Assembly (NCBI GenBank): GCA_023135255.1 | Contig: JAGLTN010000380.1 | Span: 1-12,846 of the forward strand | DNA from: Planctomycetota bacterium | GTDB lineage: Bacteria; Planctomycetota; Phycisphaerae; Sedimentisphaerales; Anaerobacaceae | Reading direction: 5' to 3' | Length of the DNA stretch: 12,846 bases | Shown here: piece after piece, positions 1 to 6,262 of the stretch | How the letters are laid out: the number at the start of each line of letters is the position of its first letter | Numbering within the stretch: position 1 is the first letter of the stretch | The notes under the pieces: model-generated | What the model saw: only the letters and a program-made list of their open reading frames with translations | What the model was told of the DNA's origin: nothing | The model's database searches: none | Made by a program: the position numbers and the translations under genes

Positions 1-43
1 AAATTCAATTGGGATCAGTATAAAAGATGGTTTTGGAATTTTT

Positions 44-1492
44 ATGAAAAAGGATTTTTGTAAATTGAGAATTAAGAGATTACTGCTTGCGATAGTGTTG
101 GGGCTTTTTTTAGTTGATTTTGCGGCTGCGAGTTTGAATTCGAGGGTAAATGCACTTTTAGGTAAGGCTGACCAGAAAAAAGTTGTTTACGGGATAAAAA
201 TCATAGATGCTGACAATAAGAGGGAGCGTTACTCGTTTAATTCCAATCAGGCGCTGGTTCCGGCTTCTAATATGAAGGTTATTATAACAGCGACGGCTTT
301 GAAGTATCTTGGAAGTGATTATCAATTCAAAACTCAGATCGGTTTATCAGGTGATGATCTGGTTATTGTTGGCAGCGGTGATCCGCTATTGGGTGACAAA
401 AAAACCGATGCGAAATATGGCAGGGGGGCGGGGTGGATCTTTGATGATATCGCAAATGCCCTGAAGGAAAGAAATGTTACGTCAATTAAAAATATTCTGG
501 CAGATACAACGATATTTGATGACGAGAGGGTGAATCCGAGTTGGCCTGTGGATCAGTTGAATCGATGGTATGCTTGTGAGGTGAGCGGTTTGAATTATTA
601 TTCAAATTGTGTGGATATGACAGTTAAGGTAGTGCATTCCAGGCCTCGGGTGTTTATTAGTCCCGCTACGAGTTATTTACATATTGAGAACCAGGTTGGT
701 TATACCTCTAACAGTAAGAAAAGTGCGGTGGGAGCATATCGCAATTCGATTGCTAATAAAATCATAGTTAAAGGCAGATGTAAATCGCAGGAGGGGCCTT
801 TCGATGTTGCTATCGAGAGACCTGCGGGCTTTTTTGCCTTTTTGCTGGCGGAAAATCTCAGCAGAGCGGGGATTTCAACTGAAGGTAATTTCATAGAGAA
901 GCAGCTTGATAGCGGCAAAGTTGTTACATTGCTGAAAGAATATAAGACTTCAATTGCTGATTGCGTGATTCGGTGTAATAAGGACAGTTATGGTTTGGCA
1001 GCTGAGTGCCTGATTAAGGCTGTCGGTGCGAAACGCAGCGGACAAAACAAAAACGGCGGCTGGGAGAATGGCAGAAAAGCAGTATCGGTTTATCTTAAGG
1101 GCCTTGGTGTAAATGAAAAACAATTCTATATTGATGACGGCAGTGGTTTGAGCAGAAAAAACAGACTCAGTGCTAATGCGATAACGTCTGTTTTGTATGA
1201 TGTCTACCGCAGCAATAATAAATTGTTTGAAAAATCGTTAGCTGTCGGCGGTGTCGAAGGGACGGTATCTAAACGTTTCGCGGAGAAAAACTATAAGGGC
1301 AAAGTATTCTGCAAGACAGGTTATATCAACGGAGTTCGGACTCTGTCAGGCTGGGTCAAAACCAGTAAGGGCGATTATATTTTTTCTATCCTCACCAATA
1401 ATTCTAACTGGAAAAGCAAAGCTGTTATTGACGGCATAGTTAAAGCTATTATTGATGAGGCAGACGGGCCCGGCGATAAAAAGAAACGTTAA
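44..1492 (+). CDS. dacB: D-alanyl-D-alanine carboxypeptidase/endopeptidase, PBP4 (DacB) family, peptidase S13
   Basis: A secreted serine peptidase of family S13, expected to trim the terminal D-Ala of peptidoglycan stem peptides or cut D-Ala-meso-DAP cross-links in the periplasm. The 482-aa protein starts with a signal peptide: basic residues 2-11, then a hydrophobic run to about residue 29. The catalytic S-x-x-K box is visible as S75-N-M-K78 and the K-T-G box as K424-T-G426. The family block DGSGLSRKNRLSA lies at 365-377. Length matches DacB (about 480 aa). The second active-site box, normally S-D-N followed by L-x-A-E, reads S315-Y-G317 followed by L-A-A-E, so the usual Asn is missing. The ATG at 44 has a weak GGA six bases upstream and directly precedes the signal peptide. 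The stop codon overlaps that of the convergent gene. Family assignment is very secure; full activity is less so. Confidence 0.95.
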   Translation: MKKDFCKLRIKRLLLAIVLGLFLVDFAAASLNSRVNALLGKADQKKVVYGIKIIDADNKRERYSFNSNQALVPASNMKVIITATALKYLGSDYQFKTQIGLSGDDLVIVGSGDPLLGDKKTDAKYGRGAGWIFDDIANALKERNVTSIKNILADTTIFDDERVNPSWPVDQLNRWYACEVSGLNYYSNCVDMTVKVVHSRPRVFISPATSYLHIENQVGYTSNSKKSAVGAYRNSIANKIIVKGRCKSQEGPFDVAIERPAGFFAFLLAENLSRAGISTEGNFIEKQLDSGKVVTLLKEYKTSIADCVIRCNKDSYGLAAECLIKAVGAKRSGQNKNGGWENGRKAVSVYLKGLGVNEKQFYIDDGSGLSRKNRLSANAITSVLYDVYRSNNKLFEKSLAVGGVEGTVSKRFAEKNYKGKVFCKTGYINGVRTLSGWVKTSKGDYIFSILTNNSNWKSKAVIDGIVKAIIDEADGPGDKKKR

Positions 1493-3072
1493 TTCGCTCC
1501 AGGGGCAGCCTGAAGCATAAGTGATGCAAAATCTTCAGCTCCTACGATAACAAATCTGTTGTCGAGTTTTTCCTTGGCGATCAAAGCACTTTCAAGTGCG
1601 CGCTTTGGTACATCATAAACGGTAATGAAGTAAGGGGGTTTATTAAGAGAAGCCAGCTTATTTATTCTTTCGATAAGCTCATCAGGTGACTTGAGTTTTG
1701 GGTGCCAGAGTGTCAGGGCGGATTGCTCTATTGCGGTTCCATCGGTGAGCCAGAGATTGCAGCCTTTTCCATCTCCGTTGGGTTTATTTGTGAAGCATTT
1801 TATTGTAGGGCCGTGTTTTTTGAAATAGGACAAGCTTTGCGGGTCGAAAGCACCCCACATCTCAGCGATTTCCAATCCGGTATTTTTCATAGCATCGCCA
1901 AAAACTTTTGCAACATCTTCTACGTTCGGCATTATATGAGGATAGCAATACCCGCCTGCGGAAGGGCCGGCAAAGAAGCTGTCGTTTTTTGTTGCGGTTG
2001 TTTTGTAATATTCGAGTATTGCAGGCCAAAGTTTCGCCGCCAGTGGTTGTGTACCCCATGCGACAGGGACAGAGCCTCGTTCGTCATTGAGCCAGGGAGT
2101 TTTATCTTTATGAGGTGTAGCGCATCCAAAGGTGGTTAAAACCCTCATGGCGTCACCATCGCTTGCCTGAAACATGACATAGTATTTCGATTTATCAAGT
2201 TTTAGATTTTTTGAAGGCTGTTTCATTACGAGATTAGCAGGATTTGCTTTTACGTGTGCCCAGAAACTCAGATTGGAAGCTCCGGCGGTGACTACATTAT
2301 AATGACCTGCTACTGAGCTTGCAGTGACATCAGCTACCTCATTATGCCAACCACCGAGGAGTATAGCTGGGGCATCGAGATAGTTCATTACTTTATCATA
2401 CAATGGCCTTTGGGTTGAGTCTCTTGGGTCGAGATTGAAGAAGAAATATTTTTTCATTATGCCGTAATCCTGACTTTGCCAGCGTTCGTATCTTCCCCCG
2501 TCTTTAAATGCACCATCTTTTGTGAATTTAGGCATCTGATTTTCTATTGACCATTTTTGAGCTTCGATGTTCATCGACCAGTTTTTTGTAATATCTTTTA
2601 TGGGCAGGCCTTTGAAACAGTCTTTGGTTTTATCAGTGGAGAGAGAATTACTGCGATATTCCAGCATTGATTTGGTGACAGGCAGATATCCTTCGAGAAC
2701 GCAGATGTTTTCAGCGATACACAGTTGCACTTTATTTCTTCTGAGGTTATATACAACTAATCCTTTGATTAGTCCTTTATCGCGAGCTAATTTAATCAGG
2801 TCAGAGAATGTATTGATTTTTTCAAAGGCCAAACCTTTTTTCTGCTGCAGGTAATCCAACCAGAGCTTCTCAGCCTTGACCAGGGTAATGCAATGACCGG
2901 CAGTATCATAAAAGAGCACATCAGCATTTTCATTTATCAGCCCCTGCAGGCAGTAGGCAGCTGTTATTTCCGCTTTATCAAGATGGGTTTCGGCCATGTT
3001 GAATGTATAGCGTGTGGTGTTTGCAAAGGCCAAGTTGGCTAATAAAAGGATAATCGTCACGACTTTTCTCAT
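1489..3072 (-). CDS. secreted GxGYxYP-domain protein, putative glycoside hydrolase
   Basis: A 527-aa exported protein of the GxGYxYP family, named for a conserved motif and considered a putative glycoside hydrolase. As far as I know its substrate is not established. The motif appears here as A-G-G-Y-C-Y-P at residues 372-378, so the first Gly is Ala. An acidic S-D-G-D-A stretch at 304-308 matches another conserved patch of the family (usually SDGDN) and may hold catalytic or metal-binding acids. Residues 1-17 form a signal peptide with probable cleavage after A-F-A. The frame stays open 51 codons further upstream, but the ATG at 3072 is chosen. It is preceded by AAGGAG at 7-base spacing and begins the signal peptide, whereas the extension is not peptide-like. 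The gene stands alone in its orientation, behind a leader with paired hairpins (3196-3223), and converges on dacB. Confidence 0.85.
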   Translation of the reverse strand: MRKVVTIILLLANLAFANTTRYTFNMAETHLDKAEITAAYCLQGLINENADVLFYDTAGHCITLVKAEKLWLDYLQQKKGLAFEKINTFSDLIKLARDKGLIKGLVVYNLRRNKVQLCIAENICVLEGYLPVTKSMLEYRSNSLSTDKTKDCFKGLPIKDITKNWSMNIEAQKWSIENQMPKFTKDGAFKDGGRYERWQSQDYGIMKKYFFFNLDPRDSTQRPLYDKVMNYLDAPAILLGGWHNEVADVTASSVAGHYNVVTAGASNLSFWAHVKANPANLVMKQPSKNLKLDKSKYYVMFQASDGDAMRVLTTFGCATPHKDKTPWLNDERGSVPVAWGTQPLAAKLWPAILEYYKTTATKNDSFFAGPSAGGYCYPHIMPNVEDVAKVFGDAMKNTGLEIAEMWGAFDPQSLSYFKKHGPTIKCFTNKPNGDGKGCNLWLTDGTAIEQSALTLWHPKLKSPDELIERINKLASLNKPPYFITVYDVPKRALESALIAKEKLDNRFVIVGAEDFASLMLQAAPGAN

Positions 3073-3079
3073 TCGTTGT

Positions 3080-3085
3080 CTCCTT
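3080..3085 (-). promoter_or_regulatory. ribosome binding site deciding the start of the GxGYxYP gene
   Basis: AAGGAG on the minus strand, 7 bases before the ATG at 3072. It fixes the start at the signal-peptide methionine and argues against the in-frame ATG at 3225. Confidence 0.8.
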
Positions 3086-3195
3086 GAGTAAATAAACTGT
3101 AAAATAATGTTCAAATATGCGTTAGTACGAGACAAAACACAAAATTGTTTGGAATATTCAGTTGATTTGAAATAATTTTGTTTTCTGTAATAAAA

Positions 3196-3223
3196 AGGCT
3201 TAAGAAAGCCTGATATTTCAGGC
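3196..3223 (-). promoter_or_regulatory. two overlapping, mutually exclusive hairpins; attenuator-like leader of the GxGYxYP gene
   Basis: Read on the minus strand, GCCTGA (3223-3218) pairs with TCAGGC (3213-3208) over a 4-base loop. The next element, AGGCTT (3211-3206), pairs with AAGCCT (3201-3196) over another 4-base loop and is followed at once by TTTTATT, like an intrinsic terminator. The middle strand AGGC (3211-3208) is shared, so only one hairpin can form at a time. The ATG of the GxGYxYP gene lies about 124 bases downstream. The pairings are read directly from the sequence; an attenuation role is inference. Stems are only 6 bp with three or four G-C pairs, so the structures may be weak. 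It could also be a simple terminator. Confidence 0.35.
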
Positions 3224-3275
3224 ATTGCGATTTTTCACAACGTCACTTTTTCAGACAAAACATCATTTTGAAGTC

Positions 3276-3304
3276 TTGGCAAGGCATGAAAAAACTGATA
3301 GTAT
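3276..3304 (+). promoter_or_regulatory. possible sigma-70-type promoter for the rnpA cluster
   Basis: TTGGCA (3276-3281, 5 of 6 to TTGACA), a 17-base spacer, then TAGTAT (3299-3304, 4 of 6 to TATAAT). TATACA at 3302-3307 is an alternative -10 with a longer spacer. It lies about 60 bases before the rnpA start. This is a weak match in an AT-rich region, reported because no other promoter is evident for the plus-strand cluster. Confidence 0.3.
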
Positions 3305-3364
3305 ACATTTCAGGTTTGTGGAACAATAAAAAACTCCATGGTATCAGTAAGGTGACAGGAAAAA

Positions 3365-3745
3365 TTGAAGAGATACTCTTTTTCAAAAAAGAAAAGGCTT
3401 GTCAGTAATCGGCAGTTTAAGGCTGTGATGGCTCATCGTCGCAGAATAACGGATAATGGGCTTGTCATGTTTGTTGCCGGTAATGATCTCTGTCGATCAA
3501 GATTGGGCATATCGATAGGCAGGGCCTGTGGTTGTGCGGTTCAGCGAAATCGAATAAAAAGGCTTTTCAGGGAATCCTTCAGGCTGATCCAGAACGATAT
3601 AGAGCCCGGATTTGACTATTTATTTATTATTTCGCCTAAGTGGAAGCTGTTGGGGCAAAAACGCCCTGAGACAAGAACAAAACGGTTGTCTATGGGCGAA
3701 GTTAAGGATATTATGCTGGGAGTTATCAAAAGGGCAGTTAAATAG
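3365..3745 (+). CDS. rnpA: ribonuclease P protein component
   Basis: The small basic protein subunit of RNase P, which binds the catalytic RNA and helps remove the 5' leader of pre-tRNAs in the cytoplasm. The 126-aa length is normal. The hallmark block is present as A58-V-Q-R-N-R-I-K-R66, followed by the L-F-R-E-S-F-R helix. The N-terminal F-x-x-V/A-M segment and the region I-S-P-K-W typical of the fold also fit. The start is TTG, with AAGGTG (3349-3354) 10 bases upstream and AGGA 4 bases upstream; no in-frame ATG gives a complete N-terminus. It is unusual in context: rpmH is not upstream, and neither yidD nor yidC follows. Instead a MerR regulator begins 7 bases after the stop codon, so the two are probably co-transcribed. 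Confidence 0.95.
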   Translation: MKRYSFSKKKRLVSNRQFKAVMAHRRRITDNGLVMFVAGNDLCRSRLGISIGRACGCAVQRNRIKRLFRESFRLIQNDIEPGFDYLFIISPKWKLLGQKRPETRTKRLSMGEVKDIMLGVIKRAVK

Positions 3746-3752
3746 TTAAAAA

Positions 3753-4034
3753 TTGCGAGAAATATCTTTGACTAAAGAAGAAAAAAAACTTTTTCAGATA
3801 GGAACTGCGGCAAAAAAAGCTGGCATTTCTCGTCAATCTTTGCAATATTACATAATGGTCGGTGTGGTTGAACCGGCAGAGGTTAGCGATAGCGGAAGAA
3901 GATTGTTTGATGATGTTGCAGTTGAAAGGATTAAGCTCGTAAAAAAATTGAATAAGAGCGGCTATCCGTTGCGAGCTATCAGAGAACTATTTTTAGAAGG
4001 ACGATCTCGTTCGAAAGGAAGCGATAGTGAGTGA
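3753..4034 (+). CDS. short MerR-family transcriptional regulator
   Basis: A 93-aa DNA-binding protein consisting of almost nothing but a MerR-type winged helix-turn-helix. Residues 14-33 form the helix-turn-helix (I-G-T-A-A-K-K-A-G-I-S). Residues 34-55 form the wing, with G-V-V-E-P and S-G-R-R-L-F-D-D typical of the family. Residues 56-80 are the second helical pair ending in G-Y-P-L-R-A-I-R-E-L. The usual long dimerisation helix and effector-binding domain are missing, so sensing must occur otherwise or not at all. Two TTG codons could start it, at 3753 or 3768, and both have poor Shine-Dalgarno sequences; the upstream one is given. Its end overlaps the MCE gene by 8 bases, suggesting translational coupling and control of this operon. 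The target is unknown. Confidence 0.82.
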   Translation: MREISLTKEEKKLFQIGTAAKKAGISRQSLQYYIMVGVVEPAEVSDSGRRLFDDVAVERIKLVKKLNKSGYPLRAIRELFLEGRSRSKGSDSE

Positions 4035-4959
4035 TTATGAATCTACACAGACAAGACGTAATATGATTGTCGGCGTTTTTGTTGTAATTGCATTGTGTGC
4101 TTTGGGATGGCTTATTTACCGTTTTGGTGATCTGCCCACTAAAGTCAGTGAGTATAATTCTTTTGATCTGCTTGTTCAGTTTCCGACTGCTCAGGGGCTC
4201 CAGAAAAGTACTTCCGTAAAATTTTGCGGCTGTCAGATAGGTCGTGTTACGCGGATTGAGCCTCCCCGGATACTCGAAGACCTTGATACGGGCTTGTTAT
4301 ACCACCAGGCTTTGGCAGTATTGAGCATAAATAAAAAATACAATAATATTCCGGACAACTCAGCGGTTAAGTTGATTACAAGGGGGCTTGGCAGCAGTTA
4401 TGTTGAAGTGATCGCTGATCCGCTGCACCCATCAAATACGTTTTTTAAAAACAATTCAAAGGTTCAGGGTGGTAAAGGTTCAGCTAATGATTTTATTCCG
4501 GAAGCAGTTCAGAAAAAACTTGAAGAGTTGGTAACAAATCTTGACAAATTTATTAATCATGCTAATGAGATTATTGGTGATCCTGAAAATAAGGCTAATT
4601 TGAAACAGACACTTGCTAATCTTACAAATGCTACAAAACAGGCTGCGGAAACTTTAAAAGAATTTGAAGAGCTTTCTGTTTCAGCCAGGCAGACCGTTAA
4701 GAATTTCGACGATAAGGTTGAAAAAATATTCCCTTATCTTCTGATGGCCAGCGAAGAGCTTTCAAAGAGACTTATTGAAGCAAAGTCTTTGATGGATAAG
4801 CTTAATAATGGCAGCGGCACCGCAGCGAGATTTTTAAATGACGGCAAGCTTTATGAGGAGCTTTTGGAAAGTACACGTCAGCTTAATATGCTCTTGACTG
4901 AGATGACAGCTTTTATGGCAAAGGCGAAAGAAAAGGGTGTCCCGATAAAGCTTAAGTAA
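4027..4959 (+). CDS. MlaD-like MCE-domain protein (lipid transport, membrane-anchored)
   Basis: A 310-aa MCE-family protein. Such proteins form hexameric periplasmic rings, anchored in the inner membrane, that ferry phospholipids between the membranes, usually with the MlaE permease and MlaF ATPase. Residues 12-33 form one transmembrane segment. Residues 43-127 form the MCE domain, with G-L-x-K-S-T-S-V-K-F and the conserved Q-I-G-R-V-T-R-I. The rest (about 157-300) is helical and likely coiled coil. It contains G-S-G-T-A-A-R-F-L-N-D-G-K-L-Y at 262-276, a block typical of MlaD-type C-termini. The GTG start has AAAGGA 7 bases upstream and lies inside the end of the MerR gene. No mlaE, mlaF or mlaB lies nearby, so its partners must be encoded elsewhere. 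Which MCE subfamily it belongs to is uncertain. Confidence 0.85.
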   Translation: MSDYESTQTRRNMIVGVFVVIALCALGWLIYRFGDLPTKVSEYNSFDLLVQFPTAQGLQKSTSVKFCGCQIGRVTRIEPPRILEDLDTGLLYHQALAVLSINKKYNNIPDNSAVKLITRGLGSSYVEVIADPLHPSNTFFKNNSKVQGGKGSANDFIPEAVQKKLEELVTNLDKFINHANEIIGDPENKANLKQTLANLTNATKQAAETLKEFEELSVSARQTVKNFDDKVEKIFPYLLMASEELSKRLIEAKSLMDKLNNGSGTAARFLNDGKLYEELLESTRQLNMLLTEMTAFMAKAKEKGVPIKLK

Positions 4960-4991
4960 CCACAAATTATTCACAAAAGGAGAGCAACAGG

Positions 4992-6230
4992 ATGAAGCCT
5001 ACCTCGCAGGACAAAACTTCTATTGATAAAATTCTTGAATTAGCTAAACAAGCTGAAATTGATGTAACCGGCGGGAAAGTAAGAAGGAGCTCATCTCGTT
5101 TTTGTCTCGGCGTTGAGCATGGCGACTACAACGGCACGGAGCTTTTTGGTGTCGGTACGGATCGGTTTATCTGGATGGCATATAAGCCTAACGGAACCGA
5201 TGCGATGAGGCTTTTCAGCGGTAATTTTCCTGATGATGGTGTGGTTGAGTTTGAGCTTGGGGCTGTTCCTGAGCCTTTGTCGGTAAAAGATTCATGGGCG
5301 AGGTTTCCTTATGGCGTCGATTATGTACTGAGCAGGGCTGGTTATAAATTGACCAAAGGAATCGATGCGGTTATCTTCGGCAATATTCCAGGAGGCGGGA
5401 TGTCACGGTCTGCGTCGCTGACGTTGAATCTGATTCTTTCATTGTGTGATGCTAATGATATCGTTATCGACGAGAAGATGAAGATCGTTGACCTTGCACA
5501 GGAAGTTGAGAACGATTATATAGGTTCGCCTTGCGGTAAGCTTGACCAGATAATGATTCTCTTTGCCCGCGAAGGGATGGGGACATATTATAACCCAAAG
5601 AACAGCTCAATTGATTATATTGGACTTGGTGAAAATGCGTCAGATTTCAGAATCGTAGGGCTTGATACAGGCACTGTCAGGCCTGGGCTTGAAAAATCTA
5701 CTTATAAGATCAGACGCTCAGAATGCGAGCAGTTTGTGGAAATTCTGCAAAAAGCAGATTATAAAATCAATAGTTTTGCGGATGTGAAAGATGATAGGTT
5801 ATATCAGAAAATTATCAGCCAGTTTAAAGACAGCTATCCGGATCTTTGTGACAGGCTGACTTATATTTATAATGCTCAGCAACGTTTTTATCAGATGCTG
5901 GATGCGTGGAAGGCCGGTGACATCGAAACGGTAGGCAGGATATTCAGGGTTGACGGCATAGGTCTGAGAGATGAATATAAAATTTCAGGGCCGGAGCTTG
6001 AAACTATGTGTGATATTGTCAGAACTGTTCCGGGGGTGTTTGGTGAAAGAATGCTCGGCGGCGGTGACAAAGGCGCTGCTGGTGCTGTTGTTTCAGCCGA
6101 TAGTGTAGACAAGCTAAAAGCAGCTGTCGATACTGCCTATCCAGTGAGCAGACCTGACTTCGCTGATAAATACGCAGTTCATATCTGTAAGGTTGTTGAT
6201 GGTATCAGGCTGTATGAAGATGTGCTGTAA
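4992..6230 (+). CDS. GHMP-family sugar kinase, galactokinase-like
   Basis: A cytoplasmic 412-aa GHMP kinase, most like galactokinase, which would make galactose 1-phosphate from galactose and ATP in the Leloir route. Motif 1 is G40-V-E-H-G-D-Y-N-G48, where galactokinases usually have IGEHTDYNGG. Motif 2, the ATP loop, is I132-P-G-G-G-M-S-R-S-A-S142. C181-G-K-L-D-Q186 carries the probable catalytic base D185. E-Y-K-I-S-G-P-E-L-E at 328-337 matches the galactokinase DYEVSxPEL block. Motif 3 is M354-L-G-G-G-D-K-G-A-A-G364. Several signature positions differ from classical GalK, so another sugar such as galacturonate or arabinose remains possible. The ATG has AAGGAG 9 bases upstream and follows the MCE gene by 32 bases. 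The downstream convergent alpha-galactosidase-like gene fits a galactose role. Confidence 0.82.
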   Translation: MKPTSQDKTSIDKILELAKQAEIDVTGGKVRRSSSRFCLGVEHGDYNGTELFGVGTDRFIWMAYKPNGTDAMRLFSGNFPDDGVVEFELGAVPEPLSVKDSWARFPYGVDYVLSRAGYKLTKGIDAVIFGNIPGGGMSRSASLTLNLILSLCDANDIVIDEKMKIVDLAQEVENDYIGSPCGKLDQIMILFAREGMGTYYNPKNSSIDYIGLGENASDFRIVGLDTGTVRPGLEKSTYKIRRSECEQFVEILQKADYKINSFADVKDDRLYQKIISQFKDSYPDLCDRLTYIYNAQQRFYQMLDAWKAGDIETVGRIFRVDGIGLRDEYKISGPELETMCDIVRTVPGVFGERMLGGGDKGAAGAVVSADSVDKLKAAVDTAYPVSRPDFADKYAVHICKVVDGIRLYEDVL

Positions 6231-6249
6231 AAACAGCAGGGGGTTTTTT
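6223..6249 (+). terminator. intrinsic terminator of the rnpA-to-kinase cluster
   Basis: TGCTGT (6223-6228) pairs perfectly with ACAGCA (6233-6238) around an AAAA loop. A GGGGG run and then TTTTTT (6244-6249) follow. The stem overlaps the kinase stop codon. The 5-base gap between stem and T run makes it imperfect, but it lies exactly between two convergent genes. Confidence 0.5.
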
Positions 6250-6262
6250 AACAGTCATATTG

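Larger units (their letters stand above)
3073..3364. other. divergent intergenic region between the GxGYxYP gene and rnpA
   Basis: The longest stretch in the window with no assigned gene (292 bp), AT-rich and between divergent genes. It contains the minus-strand ribosome binding site, the two overlapping hairpins at 3196-3223 and a possible plus-strand promoter near 3276-3304. rpmH, which sits just before rnpA in most bacteria, is absent: no Arg/Lys-rich L34-like reading frame is present. A 40-codon frame (3286-3408) overlaps the rnpA start and is not convincing. Confidence 0.6.

Noticed and set aside
1702..2139. Plus-strand 145-codon open frame opposite the GxGYxYP gene
   Set aside because: A shadow of a well-supported coding region, with Cys-rich random composition and no motif or ribosome binding site.
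3073..3225. A 51-codon N-terminal extension of the GxGYxYP protein starting at the ATG at 3225
   Set aside because: The ATG at 3072 has AAGGAG at good spacing and begins a signal peptide. The extension has no ribosome binding site, covers the hairpin region and reads as random sequence.
3286..3408. A 40-codon plus-strand reading frame starting MKKLIVYISG just before rnpA, in the place where rpmH usually lies
   Set aside because: It is not L34-like, has a poorly spaced ribosome binding site, overlaps the first 44 bases of rnpA in another frame and contains the likely promoter. Kept as unlikely, not impossible.
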